The translations under genes and the position numbers were made by a program. A DNA stretch of 64,000 bases, from NCBI GenBank assembly GCA_035578155.1, contig JAPWDM010000003.1:25176416-25240415 (forward strand), read 5' to 3'. The notes under the pieces were generated by a model. That model saw only the letters and a program-made list of their open reading frames with translations. It ran no database searches and was not told where the DNA came from. Below, piece by piece: positions 47,085 to 60,130 of this stretch. This stretch comes from Brachynemurus nebulosus (Eukaryota > Arthropoda > Insecta > Neuroptera > Myrmeleontidae). How positions within the stretch are numbered: position 1 is the stretch's first letter; each line of letters begins with the position of its first letter.

Positions 47085-47440
47085 TTTTTCATTTAGTCAT
47101 CACAATTTATTAACTTATAACAAAAATGAATAAATTTATAGGAAATATAGGAAATATATAAGGTCTATTCCTGTGTTAAAGTGAACATTGAAAATTATAT
47201 ATACATATTTTCTTTTTTGCAAATGGTTATTTATAAAATTAATGTTGTTTTCAATAGATCATTTCAAACTTATTTAAATTTAATAATAATAAAAATTTCT
47301 TCGTTTTCGACGTAGATATTCTCCCTTTGAAGAAAATAAATAATGATCATAAGCAACACTGAGTAGACAATATTCGAAATACAATAGGCGCCAAATGACT
47401 TTTCAATCTCTAAGGATATTAAAGAAAAAAAGAATATTTT
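47085..47440 (+). repeat. Unclassified dispersed repeat R1, copy 2
   Basis: Counterpart of 45880-46200 with substitutions and small insertions. Confidence 0.55.
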
Positions 47441-49347
47441 TGTTGTCGTATTTTTAATTTTTTCATACAATTAAAGTTGTAAAATCGATTGACTCTATGC
47501 TCTCAATGAGACACTTTGAGACAGGGTGAACAGGAGAGTTTGTTGTTTTTTCCTCATCATTTACATTATTTTAAAAAATTAAAAAAGATGGTTTTATTCG
47601 AGATTTTTTTTACTTAACGAATAACACAGTCGATATAAATCTTTTTAGAGTGTATTATACGTAATCTAGGGTACATAAAAAAAATTTCCAACAGTTTACA
47701 AAAAAAAAAGTGGCGCGTGCACAGGTCCAACACAGTTGCGTTTATAAAAAATATATTTGTTAACCTATTTTAAAAATCTTGTGCCCGCCCTAAATAATAG
47801 ATCTAAGAAATTGCAGGTAGAGTCTCAAGTCAATTGGATGAAAATTGCTGGAGCTATCTATTTTTTCCACAGTTTTAGAAAACGTAGTTTTGAGATAAAT
47901 CCATCTAAAGTTTCAAAACCTGTTTACCGTTTTGTGTGTTTACACCAATTATTTTTTAATTATTTATGGAAATATAGCAAAAGTAGCGAAATAAGGTACT
48001 GGAATATAGTAATAAAAAGTTATTAACCAAGCTGAGAAATTCCAAAATGTAGCGCGCAGCGAAACGGTGTTTTTAAATGTTTTCAATCGTTTGAAATCGT
48101 TTTAGAAATCGAAGTCAAACCGAATTTTAGAATATTTTTGCAGTCAAAATTCCTTTTGAATATCATTCTATAGAAATATTAGTACATCATATAAGCCAAT
48201 AAAAAGGAAATAAAAACAAAACTGTGGGTTATTTTTATTGAACCTACCAGAGGTTTGTAACTTATGAGGTTATAACTTATGAAGGATTCTACTGTACTTT
48301 ACTGTTATCATAACAAACGATTTTATTTCTTTAATATTACCAATCAATCTTTTTCCCTTGTAAAGAAAGTTTGTAAATAGTTATAGATATACTTACGATA
48401 TTATGACAGAGCTTATATAGGTTTATAAGGAAAAAAAAAACGGAAAAAACTTACACGTCAGTCGTCACTCAGTCGATAACATGACTGTTATCATTATCGA
48501 CCAGGTAAAGATAATACGGTATTACGAGCATTCTAGTGAGTATATCATATACCTACCATAGTGACTGAATGGAACGATAGAACTTGAAAGAACGAATATC
48601 TTTTATCTTCTCACTCTCAACTCACCCTGTTAAATGATGTAGAGTGTTATTATTTTTTTCATTCAACATCACCCTCACCCTCCACTGTCATTTTGTCGCC
48701 CTTCCACCACGAACATTATATTAAGTGTTTCTTCATTCTCCACATAAATTGTTGCGTAAATAACACTAAAGATTTGAAATTTCAAAGGCAAGATAAACGG
48801 TGCTACGTGTGGAGAAAAGGATGAAAATAATTTTTTTTTCTGAATGTCATGTGAGGCGAACATTTACAAGGTCATAAAAGTGATTAAAGATTAGCCGCGT
48901 TTTTATTGGAATTTTACTTTCGACATTTATTGTCGTGTTTGAGTGTAGTGTTTAAAAGGCATCGGGGGTATTATCGTTAAAATGAATTCAATCAGTCAAG
49001 TCTAGATAGCTCTGAAGGAAAATTTGAGCAAAAATAAACGTTATAGATCAGATTGACACCGACTAAAATATTTTAGCATACAGTTGAACCATTTTTTGAT
49101 GCTGTAGATAGGACCGCATAAAAAAAATCACACAAAAAATTATCATCATAAATAGCTATAAGAAGTATAGTTCGCTCCTAATATTTTGCTTCCGAGACTA
49201 CTATAAGGTAGTGGAGCATTGTGATCACTTTTGAAAAATAAAAATTTTTTCTCTCCAAAATGAAATTTTTACGCGCATTTTACGTTTTAGAGCTTCCTGA
49301 ACAATTTTAGTTTGGTGTCTGTCTGTCCGTCTGCGTGTCGCCAGTTT
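47441..49347. other. Intergenic, nothing recognised
   Basis: No supported coding, RNA or TIR feature. The 89-residue frame at 47757-48026 and the 62-residue frame at 48675-48863 have no motif. Confidence 0.4.
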
Positions 49348-49640
49348 GCACCAAGTGGCATAACTTCTGAACTACTCGACGGTTTTTAATGAAATTTTCA
49401 AAAATTATGAAGTTTGGTTTCTAGATGGTCCCCTATGAATTTAATCCAAATCGGAGTAACGGTAGCAACGCCGCTACCATGTCATTCCGAAATTGCACCA
49501 AGTGGTATAACTTCTGAATTATTCAATTCTTTTTTACGAAATTTTCAGAAATTATGCAGTTTGGTTCCTAGATGGTCCCCTATGAATTTAATCGAAATCG
49601 GAGTAACGGTAGCTACGTCGCTACCATGAAATCCCATTCA
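49348..49640 (+). repeat. 147-bp tandem repeat, two units
   Basis: Units starting GCACCAAGTGGCATAACTTC at 49348 and GCACCAAGTGGTATAACTTC at 49495 share AAATTATG-AGTTTGGTT, TAGATGGTCCCCTATGAATT and GGAGTAACGGTAGCWACGYC. The preceding TGTCTGTCTGTCCGTCTG is a common lead-in to such repeats in insects. It explains the repetitive 71-residue frame here, which is not a gene. Confidence 0.75.
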
Positions 49641-50015
49641 ATGTCAATCTTGTTTACTGCTAGTCCCATTTCGCTCAAATTTCTAGGGTATTTTGGGGGT
49701 TAGCTTCTAAAATATTTTTGCTATTATTTTATAATTTAGCCTTTAGGTAAGTATTTTGAGTTACAATTTTTATGAATTTTAAGGCGAAAATATAATTTCA
49801 TGGTATATATATTTGGTAGAATTCTGTTCTAAAATCTTTTACGAGTACGAGGAAGCTGTGTGCCACACCCCATTGGCAGTGTATTTTTTTTATGTACGCC
49901 TAGAAACAACAAGACAAACAAATAACACAATTGTTTTAAAATTCCTTTGTGACGATTTTAACTAAAATAATCTTAAAATTGTTTTATTAATATGATAAAT
50001 TTAAAATTAAGTCAA
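49641..50015. other. Intergenic, nothing recognised
   Basis: AT-rich spacer. Confidence 0.4.
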
Positions 50016-50239
50016 TTGACGACGCAAAGATTCTCACTCGCGCCTCTGGTGGTAAAATTAGAACTAGCATCAAGTAAAAATATACGTATACGATTACTGG
50101 GCGATATAAAATCTAGTAATCTGCGCATAATTTGTATAGTACATTTTCTACCGACAATTAAACGTATACAAAAATTTTTACTTGATACAGCTTCTAATTT
50201 AAAAAACCAGGAGCGCTCGCGTAATCTTTGCGTCGCCAA
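50016..50239. mobile_element. 224-bp MITE with long inverted repeats
   Basis: Left end TTGACGACGCAAAGATTCTC and complement of the right end TTGGCGACGCAAAGATTACG. Similarity continues through CGCCTCTGG/GCTCCTGG, AAATTAGAASCT and ATCAAGTAAAAATWTWYGTA for about 85 bp. The two overlapping opposite-strand frames over it are consequences of the palindrome. Target duplication unclear. Confidence 0.75.
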
Positions 50240-51412
50240 TATGCTTTTAGTTAGAATGGTTTTAACCACATTTTCATCAATAAAGCTGTTATTTTTTTTA
50301 GAAATAACTATTTTAACCATTTTAACCTACAACACAATATTTTAAAAATATCACAGAATGTTAGGTATATTTATTTTTTACCTAATAATCAAAACATTTT
50401 TTACGGGATTAAGTTATGTATCAACATATTCAAAAGTCAATGTTTATTTTGTAATCTTGTAAATAGAACTAGTGATGAATATATATATTTTTTTTTAAAA
50501 AAGTTAAACATTTTTATATACGTTAAAAGTAATTTTGTTGCTAGCATACCTACGTCCAAATATTCTCCTAATAGTCAAAATTGAACATTGACCACAGAAG
50601 CGTTTCTGACACATTAGACAAATAACTAACTGTAACAATTTGAAAAAAAGCAGCCTCCCAAAGCTACTCATCAAACATAGTAATAGTTATTTTTTGTTAC
50701 ATTTGCTTTGGTTCTTTTCTCTGTTAAAAATATAATATTTTTGACAGCGTTAAATAAGTTTATATTTTCAATTTATTTTTTTTTTATGTAGTTAACAAAA
50801 AAAGAAATATCTATTTCGTTTAGTTACCGCAAATATCTCAAGAGATTTTTTATTATATCTTCCCGAGAAAAGAAAAGAACGCAAAAAAGGATAACAAAGA
50901 CATTTTCAATGCTTGCAGTTGTTTTGTGATTTTTTCGTGTTTTCTTTTTGTTCATAAAGATGTATGGAGTGAAGAGTGAGTAAAAGAAAATGAAGTCTGT
51001 CACACAAGTTACTTATCAACGAAGGGAAGCGTAGTATTGTAAAAATTTTATTACAATCTGATATTCTTACGTTAAGGTATTATACATGGAAATATTATTT
51101 GTTTTATTTGATTTTTTGGCTTTCGGAAAAGTACTTTAATTTGTTTAATAATACAATATCATAAAAATCACTCTGCGTTCAGGGCACTCGAGCAAATATT
51201 GAAGTATATGGATTTTTTTATAGCTGTGATTTGAGAAACAGGTCTTCGCCATCCACTGATAGCAGTACTCAAAAAAAAAGTTAATATATATTTCATTGCT
51301 GTCGACTAGACTAGATGTTAAAACCAACTTCAAGGCACTATTCTAGGCTAGAATTTTTTAAAATTTGATTTTTTGTTTGTTCTATTTTCTAAAAGTGTAA
51401 GTAAGTGTTCCA
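50240..51412. other. Intergenic, nothing recognised
   Basis: No supported feature. Confidence 0.4.
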
Positions 51413-51775
51413 TTAAAAATGTGTCCTGAAAAAGAAATTTTGAAATTTTAAAAAGTTATAGCCATTTTAATACAGTAGATTTAGGTATGAGGTATTATAC
51501 TTCAAAACTAAATGCATTTTTCTTGAACTACATTTTTCAAGCTGGTCGGCATGATATCTCGAATTCTATTTCGCCACTGGGCTTCGGAATTTCACACGTA
51601 TTTCAATATATGTTGATTTATAGTAGTGACTATGGATGTTACGAAATTTTAATTTTTACTATTTTAAAAAAATAAAAATTTGAAAAATTAGACTTTTAAA
51701 ATTTTTTTCGATGTAGTTTCTGCCCGAATCACAACTTTTCTAAACCAAAATCTTTCCCTTTCCTTGTTGCTGATG
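51413..51775 (+). repeat. Unclassified dispersed repeat R2, copy 2
   Basis: Counterpart of 46305-46685, moderately diverged. Confidence 0.6.
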
Positions 51776-51910
51776 TTCATTAAGGATTACGGAACCCGTT
51801 AGTTAGTAATTTAAAGTGCATTATTTTCTATTATCCCAAAAATGGTTTCTTATGGAAATAACATTAATTATGTTCTTTCTTTAATTTTATCTTATTTTTT
51901 TATATATATT

Positions 51911-52498
<588 letters not shown>

Positions 52499-53609
52499 TA
52501 ACACAAAAAGACAGATTACATGAATGTAAACGAAAATCTTTTTGAAAGTATCTCTCAAAGGACAGTCTATCTTTGTTGTGAAAAGTACCTACTTTTTCAC
52601 CACTAAAAAACTTTTTCGATTTAAGAATATATTAGGATATAAACTTTTATTTATTTTGTCTCTTTTTTTATTATTTTTGAATGTTATTCGTAGGTAAGGT
52701 ATAAAATTTAACCCGAAAACACTGAATCAACAGAAAAAAATGTTTTTGTCTGGCTTTTGTTTTTCTATTAAAACAATAACAAAATAAAAAAAACAACCGA
52801 GACAAAATTGCAAATTGAATTAAGTATAAAAAGATGACACTACAAAGTGTTCCAGATTATGTGAACTGTAATCTAAATCTAGGTCCGTAATTCAATCTAA
52901 GATTAAGCAATGGTAATGATTCTGAAAGGACCATTTGAAAACTTTAAAGGCCTACTTTTTGATGATGAAATTCAACAATTTTTTACCTTGCAGGATGTAG
53001 AGAAAAAGGTGCAAATGTCGGCTACCACTTTTATATTAAGGTACTTTTTGGAAACAGTAGAGAATTCCGGACTATTTTCATTTCTAGTTGATTTATCAAT
53101 ATTTCTTTAAATATATTGTGAGATCTTCATGAAATAAAACACTATTGTTGCTGTGAAATTTAGTTTATTGTAGAACTTTGTAAAAAACAAAAATATTAAT
53201 ACAAGGTCCAAATATGAGCTACTCTCTTAATTGTAAAAAAAATCAATTGAAAAATGCAAAAAGAAATATCAATCAAACCAAAAGAAATGATATCACAACA
53301 AATGGAAGAAGCGTTTCAGGAATCTCTCTAAACGAAAAGTCCCTAGCTTCTGTAATATCGGTTTTCAAATGTTTGAAAAAGTCGCACTTGCCTTGTTTTT
53401 CGAGACAACATACAAATACCTTAGAAGTTATAGGATAATTAAGTTGACTGTGCCTTAAAACATGTGCAATAAAATACGACTATAACAAACAATTTATTTT
53501 AGAAACGGCTCTTAGCTTATAATTGTATTAGAAAAAAATATATATAATACTTTTGCGAAGCTGTTCCGGACCATTATGAACCGTCTGAACAGGTCCGCAA
53601 AAGTTCCTC
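52499..53609. other. Intergenic, nothing recognised
   Basis: Three short plus-strand frames (for example 52910-53110) have no recognisable motif or context. Confidence 0.4.
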
Positions 53610-53990
53610 AAAATCTCAGTTGATATTGACTTTATCAAATAATAACTCGGACAAAAGTTTCATGGAAGGAAATGAGGAACTAGAAAATGACCTCGAATTT
53701 GACCTTTAACGTGACCTTGACCAACCAGTATCATAATTTTTTCGTTTTTATGACCTTCACACGACTTTGGGATATGAAGTGTGAATATGGTTTTCAACGT
53801 ACAATTTCCCACTCTTTCCGAATCCGGGGTCAAAAATAGGGGTTTACATTTAAAAAACAAAGTTACCTCCAAGTTTTGGTCAAGGTCATATTCAAGGTCA
53901 AATTCGAGGTCATTTTCTAGTTCCTCATTTCTTTCCATGAAACTTTTGTTCTGGTTATTTTTTGATAAAGTCGATATTAACTGAGATTTT
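53610..53990. mobile_element. MITE with 110-bp inverted repeats carrying clustered AGGTCA half-sites
   Basis: Left arm from AAAATCTCAGTTGATATTGA and right arm ending TCGATATTAACTGAGATTTT pair over about 113 bp with few mismatches. Each arm holds three AGGTCA half-sites in the same orientation, 12 bp apart (in the right arm TCAAGGTCA, TCAAGGTCA, TCGAGGTCA). A seventh lies in the centre (ATGACCTTCA near 53746). Non-coding; the two opposite-strand frames over it are palindrome shadows. Confidence 0.75.
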
Positions 53991-54267
53991 CAGCTGTTCC
54001 GCCACTTTATGAATGCTCTGTGTAATTCTATATAGTGATATATAATTCTATACAATTCTATCGAGCCATTTTTTCTATACAATTATATATAATCATTCTA
54101 TATAATTATATATAAATATTTTTTTTCGGGTATTTTGAATTGGAATGACTACAGCCCACATTATTTTATAATTTTTTTAAAATATGTTGAATTATGCAGA
54201 AATTTAGGTTTACCAGACGTGTTTGTTAAAAACATAACGGAGTAAGCAACGAAATTGAAATCTAATG
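53991..54267. other. Intergenic with ATATA/TTCTATA-rich patch
   Basis: At 54020-54110 AATTCTATATA-like words recur irregularly; nothing else seen. Confidence 0.4.
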
Positions 54268-54803
54268 CAGTATAGCACCGATAATGGAAACATCAGTTTT
54301 GGAAATTTTTTGAGAGCATCAAATTAGTCAACATCACTTTTGGAAAGTTGCATCAAAAATGTCAAGTACATAAATATTAAATCCATGTACAATAGACCAT
54401 GACGCATGATTTTATCAAAAGAAATAAATAAATATACCAGTAATGATAGTGACAAACAACAACAGACCTCAAAGCGTGGGAATCGTGGGAATGTAGATTT
54501 TAATTATTGTACATAAAATGTTTATCTATATGTATTCTGTTCTGTGGCGGTTTTTGTCATACGTAAAATGTAAACAAAATTATTTCAAAGCAAATTAATA
54601 AAACGACAAATGAAAAAATATTTTCTGAGATAAATAATTTTTAATTCATCACTTTTTTTTTTATTAATATTTAAAAAAAACATAATTTTAATTCAAAACA
54701 TAATCTTACGATATTTGTGAATCGCCCCTGGTCAAAAAGCATCACTTTTGTCAAGCACCACTTTTGGAGACTACTTTTTCTTGACAAAACTGGTGCTCTA
54801 CTG
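54268..54803. mobile_element. Word-reiterating element P5 (word CATCACTTTTGGAAA)
   Basis: Left end CAGTATAGCACCGATAATGG. The complement of the right end is CAGTAGAGCACCAGTTTTGT. The word CATCA(C/G)TTTTGGAAA or a close variant recurs near 54288, 54335, 54738 and 54758. The right flank is TA but the left is TG, so the target duplication is not secure. Length 536 bp, non-coding. Confidence 0.5.
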
Positions 54804-56715
54804 TATATACTGCAGCATTCGTTGATTGTTTATATTTATTTTCTGAATTATATCTGGAACATGCTGTAACATTTCACATAATCTACTTAAAAATAAAAAT
54901 AAAAATAAAGTGTTTCAACTTTTTCATAGAATGAGATGATTTATTTTGTTTATCTATGTATTTAGTTGTGTCCAATACGACGACTCCCCAGTCGATCGAT
55001 CGAACCGAGACAATAAAAAACCTCGAGACAGGTGTCATCAACATCAATTAATCAATGCATTGACCAATCAGCAAGCAGCAAAAATTCATTTACTAAATTA
55101 AATTATTTACAACTTTGCAAAATTAAAACATTTTATTAATTTGCTTTCAACGAAAATAGCTTTTAACCGAATTAAATATGTACAGATAACATCGCGTCAC
55201 ATCATTCACATTGACATTACGAAAAATATTAATTAAAACTCAACATTAAAAAACCATTAGGTGAATTTATATTGTACCTATAAATTAATGTTCAAATTTA
55301 ACCTCAACTATTTAATTAAATTTATAATAGTTAACTCTCATTTTTGGTGTTTTATTGCGACAACAATTTATATGAAATATACCAAGTGTTCGTTTGGTAT
55401 GATGTAATTTCAATAAATTTGAAATAAATTTTTCGTTATTATCATCAAAATATAGTAAATGGATTGATTGATTTTGGTTGTGGAAATATACACTGCTACC
55501 AATTAAATCAACAGTACCTTTCGCTCTTCCAGCACCTCCATCAATTTAAACACTAGTTTTTGTTTTAAAATTTATGGCTCTAGGATATGTATATCCCTTT
55601 TTATTAACCAAGCAACAAAAACTCTAACGATTTAATGTCCTACAAGTTGCCAGAAGTGTCGTCTAAATCGACACAGAGTGATTTGATAGGAAATCCATAA
55701 ATATTCGTAACCACTGTGGTAAGGTAGAGTTTCGATTTCTTCCAGTTGTAATTTTTCAGAAATCTTTTGGCCTGTTTTAATTCTGGAAGATTCTTGAATG
55801 GTATAATTTTGCACTGTCGGCTACTCCATTATTACAGTAAGATAGCTCCATTTTCCAGTTAATTTAATTTGTATTGGCAAGCCAAACTGTTGCAAATACA
55901 ATCTCTGACGAGCCAACAAAAAATTTAAAATAAGGAAGGACACAAAGGAGAAATGCGTTCGTTTTTCTTAAACCCCGTTTTTGGGGTGAACAAACTATAA
56001 ATAACAGTGGTATTCAACCGGTCGATCGCGATTATCTGATCAGTTGCGGAGTGAATTTGGATCGACTATAATTAATTAAATTAAGAATAGAGATCTAGTC
56101 TAGCAAAATAATTGCATCCGGAATATAAGTCACATTTTTTGAACAAATATAGCTAACAATTTTTACAGAAAAAATGTAAATTTCACACATACTTAACTCT
56201 TCAAAGTTTATCAAGAAATGTAGTTCATTTCATTTTGAGAAGTTATTAATTGAATTTGCAAAAAAAGAATTCGATAACGTTATCATGTATATCTAATTTT
56301 TTAAAAGATTCAGGAACGACAATTTTCATATTAGAAACCTGAATTTTGAAGTTGTTCATTGGTTTTCGGCACAGCCTTTTTGATTTTTCACATTCAATCG
56401 GAATTGTAAAAACCACAGAAAAATTCCGTACGTAAAATTTTAATTTCAATATCATCGATGTGCTTATGAATATTATCAATGTACGGCGAACTTTCGTGCG
56501 TCTCTAAACCTGCGTTAACACCTTGATGATCATAACCTATAATGACAAAACGCCCCACTGGTACACTATTGACAGTTAATACACTTTATATGGAATTGTT
56601 GACATCCTACGACGTTATATGTGAATCAGTAAAATTTCATTTGACGTTTTTGACTAAACTGAAACTGAATCCACAACTTATATTGGTATTACGTATGACC
56701 AAATCATTATTTTAA
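54804..56715. other. Intergenic, nothing recognised
   Basis: A CGATCGATCGAACCGAG patch at 54992-55008 and a second GGTCGATCGCG at 56018 are noted but unexplained. No supported coding frame. Confidence 0.4.
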
Positions 56716-56898
56716 CTAAAAATCACATGCAGTAATTGAAAAATTATTAAACAGGATCAGCTAGGACTCGAACCCAGCACTCTTGATGACTAGTCAAGCG
56801 CCTAATAGCAAGACTTTTGACCAATTAATAGTAATCGTGGATTCGGGTCTCAGCTGATTCAGTTTGATAACTTTTCAATCACTATGTGACTTTTGATT
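56716..56898. mobile_element. Foldback MITE containing a tRNA-like segment
   Basis: The arm AAATCACATGCAGTAATTGA then AAAATTATTAAACAGGATCA and GCTAGGACTCGAACCCAG is inverted on the right with moderate divergence (complement AGTCACATAGTGATTGAAAA, then CTGAATCAGCTGAGACCCGA). On the minus strand GGTTCGAGTCC matches a Pol III B-box and T-arm. CTTGA-CTAGTCA-TCAAG forms an anticodon-type stem-loop (anticodon position AGT). The acceptor and D arms do not close well, so this is not called a tRNA gene. Confidence 0.5.
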
Positions 56899-56997
56899 AT
56901 TATATACGAAAATTAAATCACATTTTCTGAAGGAATTTGAGGAAATTTATTTTCATAATAAAAAAAAAGTTGAACACTGACGTATAAAATCTATGTA

Positions 56998-57915
56998 GGG
57001 GAGACTGGGGTAGAGTGGCCAGTGGAGGTAAAGTGACCATTGGCCTTTACTCATCGGAAACCACTTCAATCTTGCAGCGAAGTTGAATACTACGCTACGT
57101 AGGCAACCCATTAGTATTCTATTAAAACGTTAATGATCAGTTTGCTAGATTGTATGAATTATAACGAATTTTCTGAGTTTTCGAGTGTTGATGTAAAGTA
57201 AGTTTTAAGTTGTATTCTCATTATTATTTTATTTATTACGAATACAATTTTTTAATTGGGTTAGCTAAAAACCCTGTCTAATTACCTTTAAAATAATATA
57301 GTTATCGATGAATCAGAAAATTATTTTTGAAATTAGTTGTGGTTTGCCGAAATGGCATCTAGCGGGGTAAAGTGGCCAAGCTTATGATGGGGCAAAGTGG
57401 CCAGTGTCTCCGATCGATGCCCAAATTGAATTCTGAGAATATTTTAACGTATTATATTAAATTCAAAACTTTTATTTAGTTTTTTATATTTTATAAACAA
57501 TAGAATTGCCTAAAATCAGTTTTTAGGGTTCCGAGAAACAATGTGATAAAGAAACCCTTATGATGAGATTTCAATTTCCGTCCGTCTGTCCGTCCGTTGA
57601 TATATAATAATTAATGATACAAACATAGTTTGATTTTGTATATAAACATGTTTATTACCTTAAGATTTCTTTTTGGGTTAAAATGGGTACCCCTGGCCAC
57701 TTTACCACCATAGTGGGGTAAAGTGGTCACTTTGCACATGTTGCGAAAAACAAAAATTGCAAAAATACCTTTCAAGATATTGTTGATATATTGATGTTTA
57801 TCGGCTCTGCACTAAAGCCACTATATACTAAATACTTATTAATCTGTATTTCTTTACAAATAAATAAACTAAACAACATTTGGTCTTAGAGTGGCCACTT
57901 TACCCCAGTCTTCCC
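56998..57915. mobile_element. TA-flanked element P6 (word GGGGTAAAGTGGCCA)
   Basis: Left end GGGGAGACTGGGGTAGAGTG then GCC. The complement of the right end is GGGAAGACTGGGGTAAAGTG then GCC. TA flanks both ends (56996-56997, 57916-57917). GGGGTAAAGTGGCCA or its complement recurs near 57028, 57365, 57389, 57693 and 57714. An unrelated fragment starting AGGGTTCCGAGAAACAATGT at 57526, with CCGTCCGTCTGTCCGTCCGT, looks like the start of another common insect repeat inserted inside. Length 918 bp, no transposase. Confidence 0.75.
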
Positions 57916-57917
57916 TA

Positions 57918-59179
57918 ATGATAAGACAATACAAATAAAATCTAATATATTTTTACGAATTTATGAGTATAAAACTGCAGGTGATCTGGCTGACAGTGCG
58001 GGCCGCATTTTTAACGTTCAAAGGCTACATATAGGTGGCAGACCACAGTTAGGTACCTCTGATCTAATCCAAAGCCATCAAAAATAGTCAGTACCTCTAT
58101 TTAGTACACATTCTATAATTTAAAAGGGTCATCCATCTCGTCAATACGAAACATTCCACTATTTTTAAACAAACGCACACAAAGGTATAGTAAACACAAA
58201 AGTAATAAAATTAATTTAATTTTCGGGAACGTTTTGTTTTGTTAGGTTGGTATTGCCCGAGTACCAAAATGCACCAAAAAAAAAATTATACTATGCTATT
58301 CACCACATCTACGAATACAAAGCCACTATACCAAGTACAAATTCATAGCTACCATTGTCTGTTACATTTTAAATGTATTGTATATAGGTATTTCTAGGCA
58401 TAAAGCTTATATATGAGTGGTACCTAGCTAGGTATGCAGTAACAAAACCTTTCTGTTTGGCGGTTTTCGACAGTGAATGTTTAAAACCATATACGTATGT
58501 ATCTATGTACATATTTTACAAACAGTTAATCAAAACAAAAAGAAAACAAACAGTGTTTTTACGGCCTCATTGTATCCCACAAATTTCTAACAAAATTTCT
58601 ATCTGTTTTTAGTAGTTACAATTTTCGTTTTGGTTTTGCGGCCTACGCAAATGAAATGTTAATATTACAATTGAATTTTAAAGAAAATTTAATTATTATT
58701 TGAGCTAGCATTGTTCTGTGAACTTTTTTTTTAATTGTTGTTATTTAATTTTTATTGTTTTCCGATCTCCTTCAAAATACCCTATTTACAAACTTATTCC
58801 AATGTAGTCCTGAAAAACCTTCTTTAAAGTGAAAATTTCGATTGTGAGGGTAATTGAGTGTAACAAAACCTGTAATTTTGATGCTGTAACGAAATCGAAA
58901 AAGTTTGAAAGAGTCCAATGAAAACAGCATACTGTAGCCAATAGACGTTTTATTTCGACCACGTGACGTACAAATACCAAGAATTGTTTTTTTAATAATA
59001 TTCCTCAACGTTAGTGACGAATCCTTCTTTTAACATTGACTTTATTTTTGAGAATAAGTTGCAGGGAGCTCAAAGAGCTTCTTAGCAAATGTTCACTTCT
59101 AATCTTTATTCATCAAACTAGGGACAAACTTTGCTACAACAGTCAAATACATGCTTACTTTTTCTATCAAAATCGCATG
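57918..59179. other. Intergenic, nothing recognised
   Basis: No supported feature. The overlapping frames at 58772-59008 have no motif. Confidence 0.4.
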
Positions 59180-59181
59180 TA

Positions 59182-60128
59182 CACAGTGAAAAAATTTGTG
59201 TTCTGCGTAAAAAAAAAACTAGTGGTTAAAATATTTGTGTTTACATAATGTTTGTGTAAAATGCGAAAGAATGTCATAAATACACTTATTTGTGTATTTA
59301 CAAGACCAATAAACTGGTTTCGCTCGCATCTATTGCTTTAGTTATAAGAGCGGGGGTAGTGGTAACTGATACCATCGGTCCCATTGGTATAGCATCATTG
59401 CCATAATCATTGCAGTATTGTACATTGTGCGACGTGCGTTCAACAGAAACACATCTATGTATAGAAATAGACGGAATATTTCAAAATCTAAAACGTATTC
59501 CTAAGGTTAAATTGGTTTTAATTATTTAGATATTAAATATTGGTAAGTTAATTAAAAATATTATAGATTGAATTTTTTCTTTGTTTACAGAATTTACTTC
59601 AATTAAATAAAAAATTATCGAATATTCGGCGTTCCAGAACACATTCAAAGGGCAAAGAAGATCAGGTAAAGAAGGAAGAGTAGTCGTTCCATTTTGCCTT
59701 CCACGTTCAGTTTAACAACGATCTTCACAATTTTTGGGTATTGTTTCAACATTATTTTCATCAGAACACAACTTTGTAGAAATATTAAATAAAAACTTTA
59801 AGTACTGAAAAATTATTTTTTACTATTTTCATTCATTTATATAATGAATAAATAAAAAATACTAACTTAAAAAAATAATATAGCAACATATTTACTGATT
59901 AAACTTCTAGATTCTAAATCAGTTAATTTTACGCATAATTGTGGTAAAATTATAAGTAATTGTGTAAAATTAATACAAAATGTATGTCCTTTTCTGTGTT
60001 AAATTATTGACACAAATCTTGTGTAAAGTACTGACACATATGCTTTGTGTTAAGATAACATAAAAAATTGAGTGGACCGTTCTTGACATGTGAAATGTGT
60101 TAATTTTAACACAATTTTTTTTACTGTG
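59182..60128. mobile_element. TA-flanked element P7 (word TTTGTGTTAA)
   Basis: Left end CACAGTGAAAAAATTTGTGT. The complement of the right end is CACAGTAAAAAAAATTGTGT. TA flanks both ends (59180-59181, 60129-60130). TTGTGT/ACACAA words recur densely near both ends: 59197, 59235, 59250 and 59292 on the left; 59938-60110 on the right, including TGACACAAATCTTGTGTAAA and GCTTTGTGTTAAGATAAC. Length 947 bp, non-coding. Confidence 0.7.
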
Positions 60129-60130
60129 TA

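Noticed and set aside
50012..50345. Overlapping 117- and 102-residue frames on opposite strands
   Set aside because: They are produced by the inverted-repeat arms of the 224-bp MITE and have no independent support.
53660..53984. Acidic, repetitive frame on the minus strand and basic partner on the plus strand
   Set aside because: Both follow from the AGGTCA repeats and palindromic arms of the MITE at 53610-53990.
56757..56830. tRNA-Thr(AGT) gene on the minus strand
   Set aside because: T-arm and anticodon arm look right, but the acceptor and D arms do not pair, and the segment is one arm of a foldback element.
58772..59008. Two overlapping minus-strand frames as a small gene
   Set aside because: Neither has recognisable motifs; different frames of the same AT-rich segment are open by chance.
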